Below, in pieces: positions 61,839-64,000 of a DNA stretch of 64,000 nt; positions within the stretch are counted from its first letter, which is position 1; every line of letters starts with the position of its first letter. The position numbers and the translations under genes were made by a program. Source of the DNA: Sipunculus nudus (lineage: Eukaryota > Annelida > Sipuncula > Golfingiida > Sipunculidae); assembly GCA_026874595.1 (NCBI GenBank), contig CM049308.1, forward strand, positions 81,390,124 through 81,454,123, given 5' to 3'. A model generated the notes under the pieces. It did not search any database, was not told the origin of the DNA, and worked only from the letters and a program-made list of their open reading frames with translations.

Positions 61839-64000
61839 TAGCTGTACTTCATCTCCAGTAGAGGTGGAAGAGAGATCCCGGCCTCCACAGAAAATGTAAT
61901 CAGCTGAAATACATCTCGACAAGAGGCGATGGAGAGATCCCGGCCTCCACAGAATCTCATCAGATGAGCGACTCTACACAAGAAGTGTTAGAGAGATCAC
62001 GGCCTCCAAAAAACCTCATCAGCTGAGCTACATCTTCACAAGAACTGACAGGGATTTCCCGGACTCCACTGACTCGCTGATCATCTGAGCAACATCTGCA
62101 CAAAACGTGACAGAGATATCCCGGCCAACACAGAACCTTAGATCAGCTGAACTACAACTCCAGAAGAAGTGACAGAGAGATCACGGCCTCCACAGAACCT
62201 CAGATCAGTTTAGCAACATCTACACAAGAAGTGACAGAGAGATCACGGCCTCCAAAGAAACTCATCAGCTGAGCTACATCTCCACAAGAACAGACAGGGA
62301 TATCCCGGCCTCCACAGACTCGCTGATCATCTGAACAACATCAGCACAAGACGTGACAGAGATATCCAGGCCTACACAGAACCTCAGATCACCTGAGCAA
62401 CATCTCCACAAGACGTGACAGAGATATCCCGGCCTCCACAGAACCTCAGATCAGCTGAGCAACATCTGCGCAAGACGTGACAGAGAAATACCGGTCTCCA
62501 TAGAACCTCAAATCAGCTGAACTACATCTCCAGAGGAAGTGACAGAGAGATCACGGCCTCCGAAGAACTTCAGATCAGCTGAGCAACATCTCCACAAGAC
62601 GTGACAGAGGGATCACGGCATCGACTGAACCTCAGACCAGCTGAGCAACATCTGCACAAGACCGGACAGATATCCCGGCCTCCACAGAACCTCAGATCAG
62701 TTGAGCAACATCTACACAAGAAGTGACAGAGAGATCACGGCCTCCAAAGAAACTCATCAGCTGAGCTACATCTCCACAAGAACAGACAGGGATATCCCGG
62801 CCTCCACAGACTCGCTGATCATCTGAACAACATCAGCACAAGACGTGACAGAGATATCCAGGCCTACACAGAACCTCAGATCAGCTGAGCAACATCTCCA
62901 TAAGACGTGACAGAGGGATCACGGCCTCCACAGAACCTCAAATCACCTGAGCAACATCTCCACAAGACGTGACAGAGATATCCTGGCCTCCACAGAACCT
63001 CAGATCAGCTGAGCAACATCTGCGCAAGACGTGACAGAGAAATTCGGTCTCCATAGAACCTCAAATCAGCTGAACTACATCTCCAGAGGAAGTGACAGAG
63101 AGATCACGGCCTCCGAAGAACTTCAGATCAGCTAAGCAACATCTCCACAAGACGTGACAGAGGGATCACGGCATCGACTGAACCTCAGACCAGCTGAGCA
63201 ACATCTGCACAAGACCGGACAGATATATCCCGGCCTCCACAGAACCTCAGATCAGCTGAGCAACATCTACATAAGACGTGACAGAGATATCCCGGCCTCC
63301 ACAGAACCTCAGATCAGCTGAGCAACATCTGCACAAAACGTGGCAGAGATATCCCGGCCTCCACAGAACCTCAGATCAGCTTAACTACACCTCCACATGC
63401 GGTGACAGAGATCTCCACAAGACGTGACAGAGGGATCACGGCATCTACAGAACCTCAGATCAGCTGAGCTACATCTTCACAAGACGCGACAGAGGGATCA
63501 CGGCCTCCACAGAAACTCAGATCAGCTGAGCAACATCTTCATAAGACGTGACAGAAATATCCCGGCCTGCACAGAAACTCAGATAAGCTGAGCAACATCT
63601 GCACAAGGCGTGACAGATATATCCCGGCCTCCACAGAACCTCAGATCAGCTGAGAAACATCTACATAAGACGTGACAGAGATATCCCGGCCTCCACAGAA
63701 CCTCAGATCAGCTGAGCAACATCTGCACAAAACGTGGCAGAGATATCCCGGCCTCCACAGAACCTCAGATCAGCTTAACTACACCTCCACATGCGGTGAC
63801 AGAGATCTCCACAAGACGTGACAGAGATATCCCGGCCTCCACAGAACCTCAAATCAGCTGAGCAACATCTCCACAAGACGTGACAGAGATATCCAGGCCT
63901 ACACAGAACCTCAGATCACCTGAGCAACATCTCCACAAGACGTGACAGAGATATCCCGGCCTCCACAGAACCTCAGATCAGCTGAGCAACATCTGCGCAA
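61839..64000. repeat. 62-bp satellite/minisatellite array, continues past the window
   Basis: About 35 tandem copies of a unit of roughly 62 bp: GACGTGACAGAGATATCCCG, then GCCTCCACAGAACCTCAGAT, then CAGCTGAGCAACATCTGCAC, then AA. Each unit carries the short inverted pair CTCAG/CTGAG. Copies at the left edge are the most diverged. Longer blocks recur: a 492-bp period (compare 62203 and 62695) and a 394-bp period (compare 63262 and 63656). The array starts directly after a (GT)n(GA)n tract and is cut by the window end, so its full size is unknown. No stable frame is possible because 62 is not a multiple of three. Confidence 0.95.

Overview
This window looks like animal nuclear DNA that is mostly intergenic or intronic. 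It is AT-rich, packed with long (AT)n, (GA)n and (AAT)n microsatellites, carries G/C homopolymer tracts, and holds no run of long ORFs. The two LINE remnants, the many short inverted-repeat elements and the tRNA-derived SINE-like fragments would suit a lophotrochozoan, probably a mollusc such as a bivalve. That placement is inference from repeat style only; no marker gene settles it.

Host genes. The best-supported host gene is on the minus strand. A 23-nt first coding exon (28437 to 28415, starting M-Y-G-G-Q-D-G) lies in a CpG-rich promoter-like region. It joins in matching codon phase to a 159-nt exon at 11996 to 11838 that encodes a Pro/Gly/Tyr/Ser-rich disordered segment. The intron between them is about 16.4 kb and is filled with transposon debris and microsatellites. 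The rest of that gene must lie toward or beyond base 1; I could not name it. Weaker plus-strand candidates are a two-exon C-terminal fragment at 47153-47425 and a possible last exon at 53550-53714. Two TATA-containing G+C-rich islands (about 3425-3621 and 35820-36060) could be promoters.

Mobile elements. A 5'-truncated LINE with an intact reverse-transcriptase C-terminal frame (50068-51365) sits inside an 18-bp minisatellite. A decayed LINE with a (GTTCT)n tail lies at 44800-46187. A 1.44-kb PIF/Harbinger-like element with a TTA target duplication (6448-7885) sits inside a degenerate tandem repeat. A 1.59-kb element has long inverted ends (19296-20888), a 413-bp foldback element is dense in GCGTA motifs (38472-38884), and there are several short hAT-like elements with G-tracts. 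Four tRNA-like SINE remnants are also visible.

Tandem arrays. Three minisatellites stand out: an 18-bp array with a 90-bp higher-order period (49692-50067 plus 51363-51775), a 23-bp array with a roughly 113-bp higher-order period (54582-55004), and a 62-bp array that starts at about 61839 and runs off the right end of the window, with higher-order periods of 492 and 394 bp.

Layout: 1-5.3 kb sparse; 5.3-8.6 kb tandem repeat with nested element; 11.8-28.4 kb minus-strand gene and its large intron; 28.4-28.9 kb its promoter; 29-44 kb mostly featureless DNA with scattered islands and a foldback element; 44-46.2 kb old LINE; 47-48 kb candidate exons and a G+C-rich block; 49.4-51.8 kb element cluster and 18-bp array; 53-55 kb candidate exon, SINE-like fragment and 23-bp array; 55-61.8 kb sparse; 61.8-64 kb 62-bp satellite.
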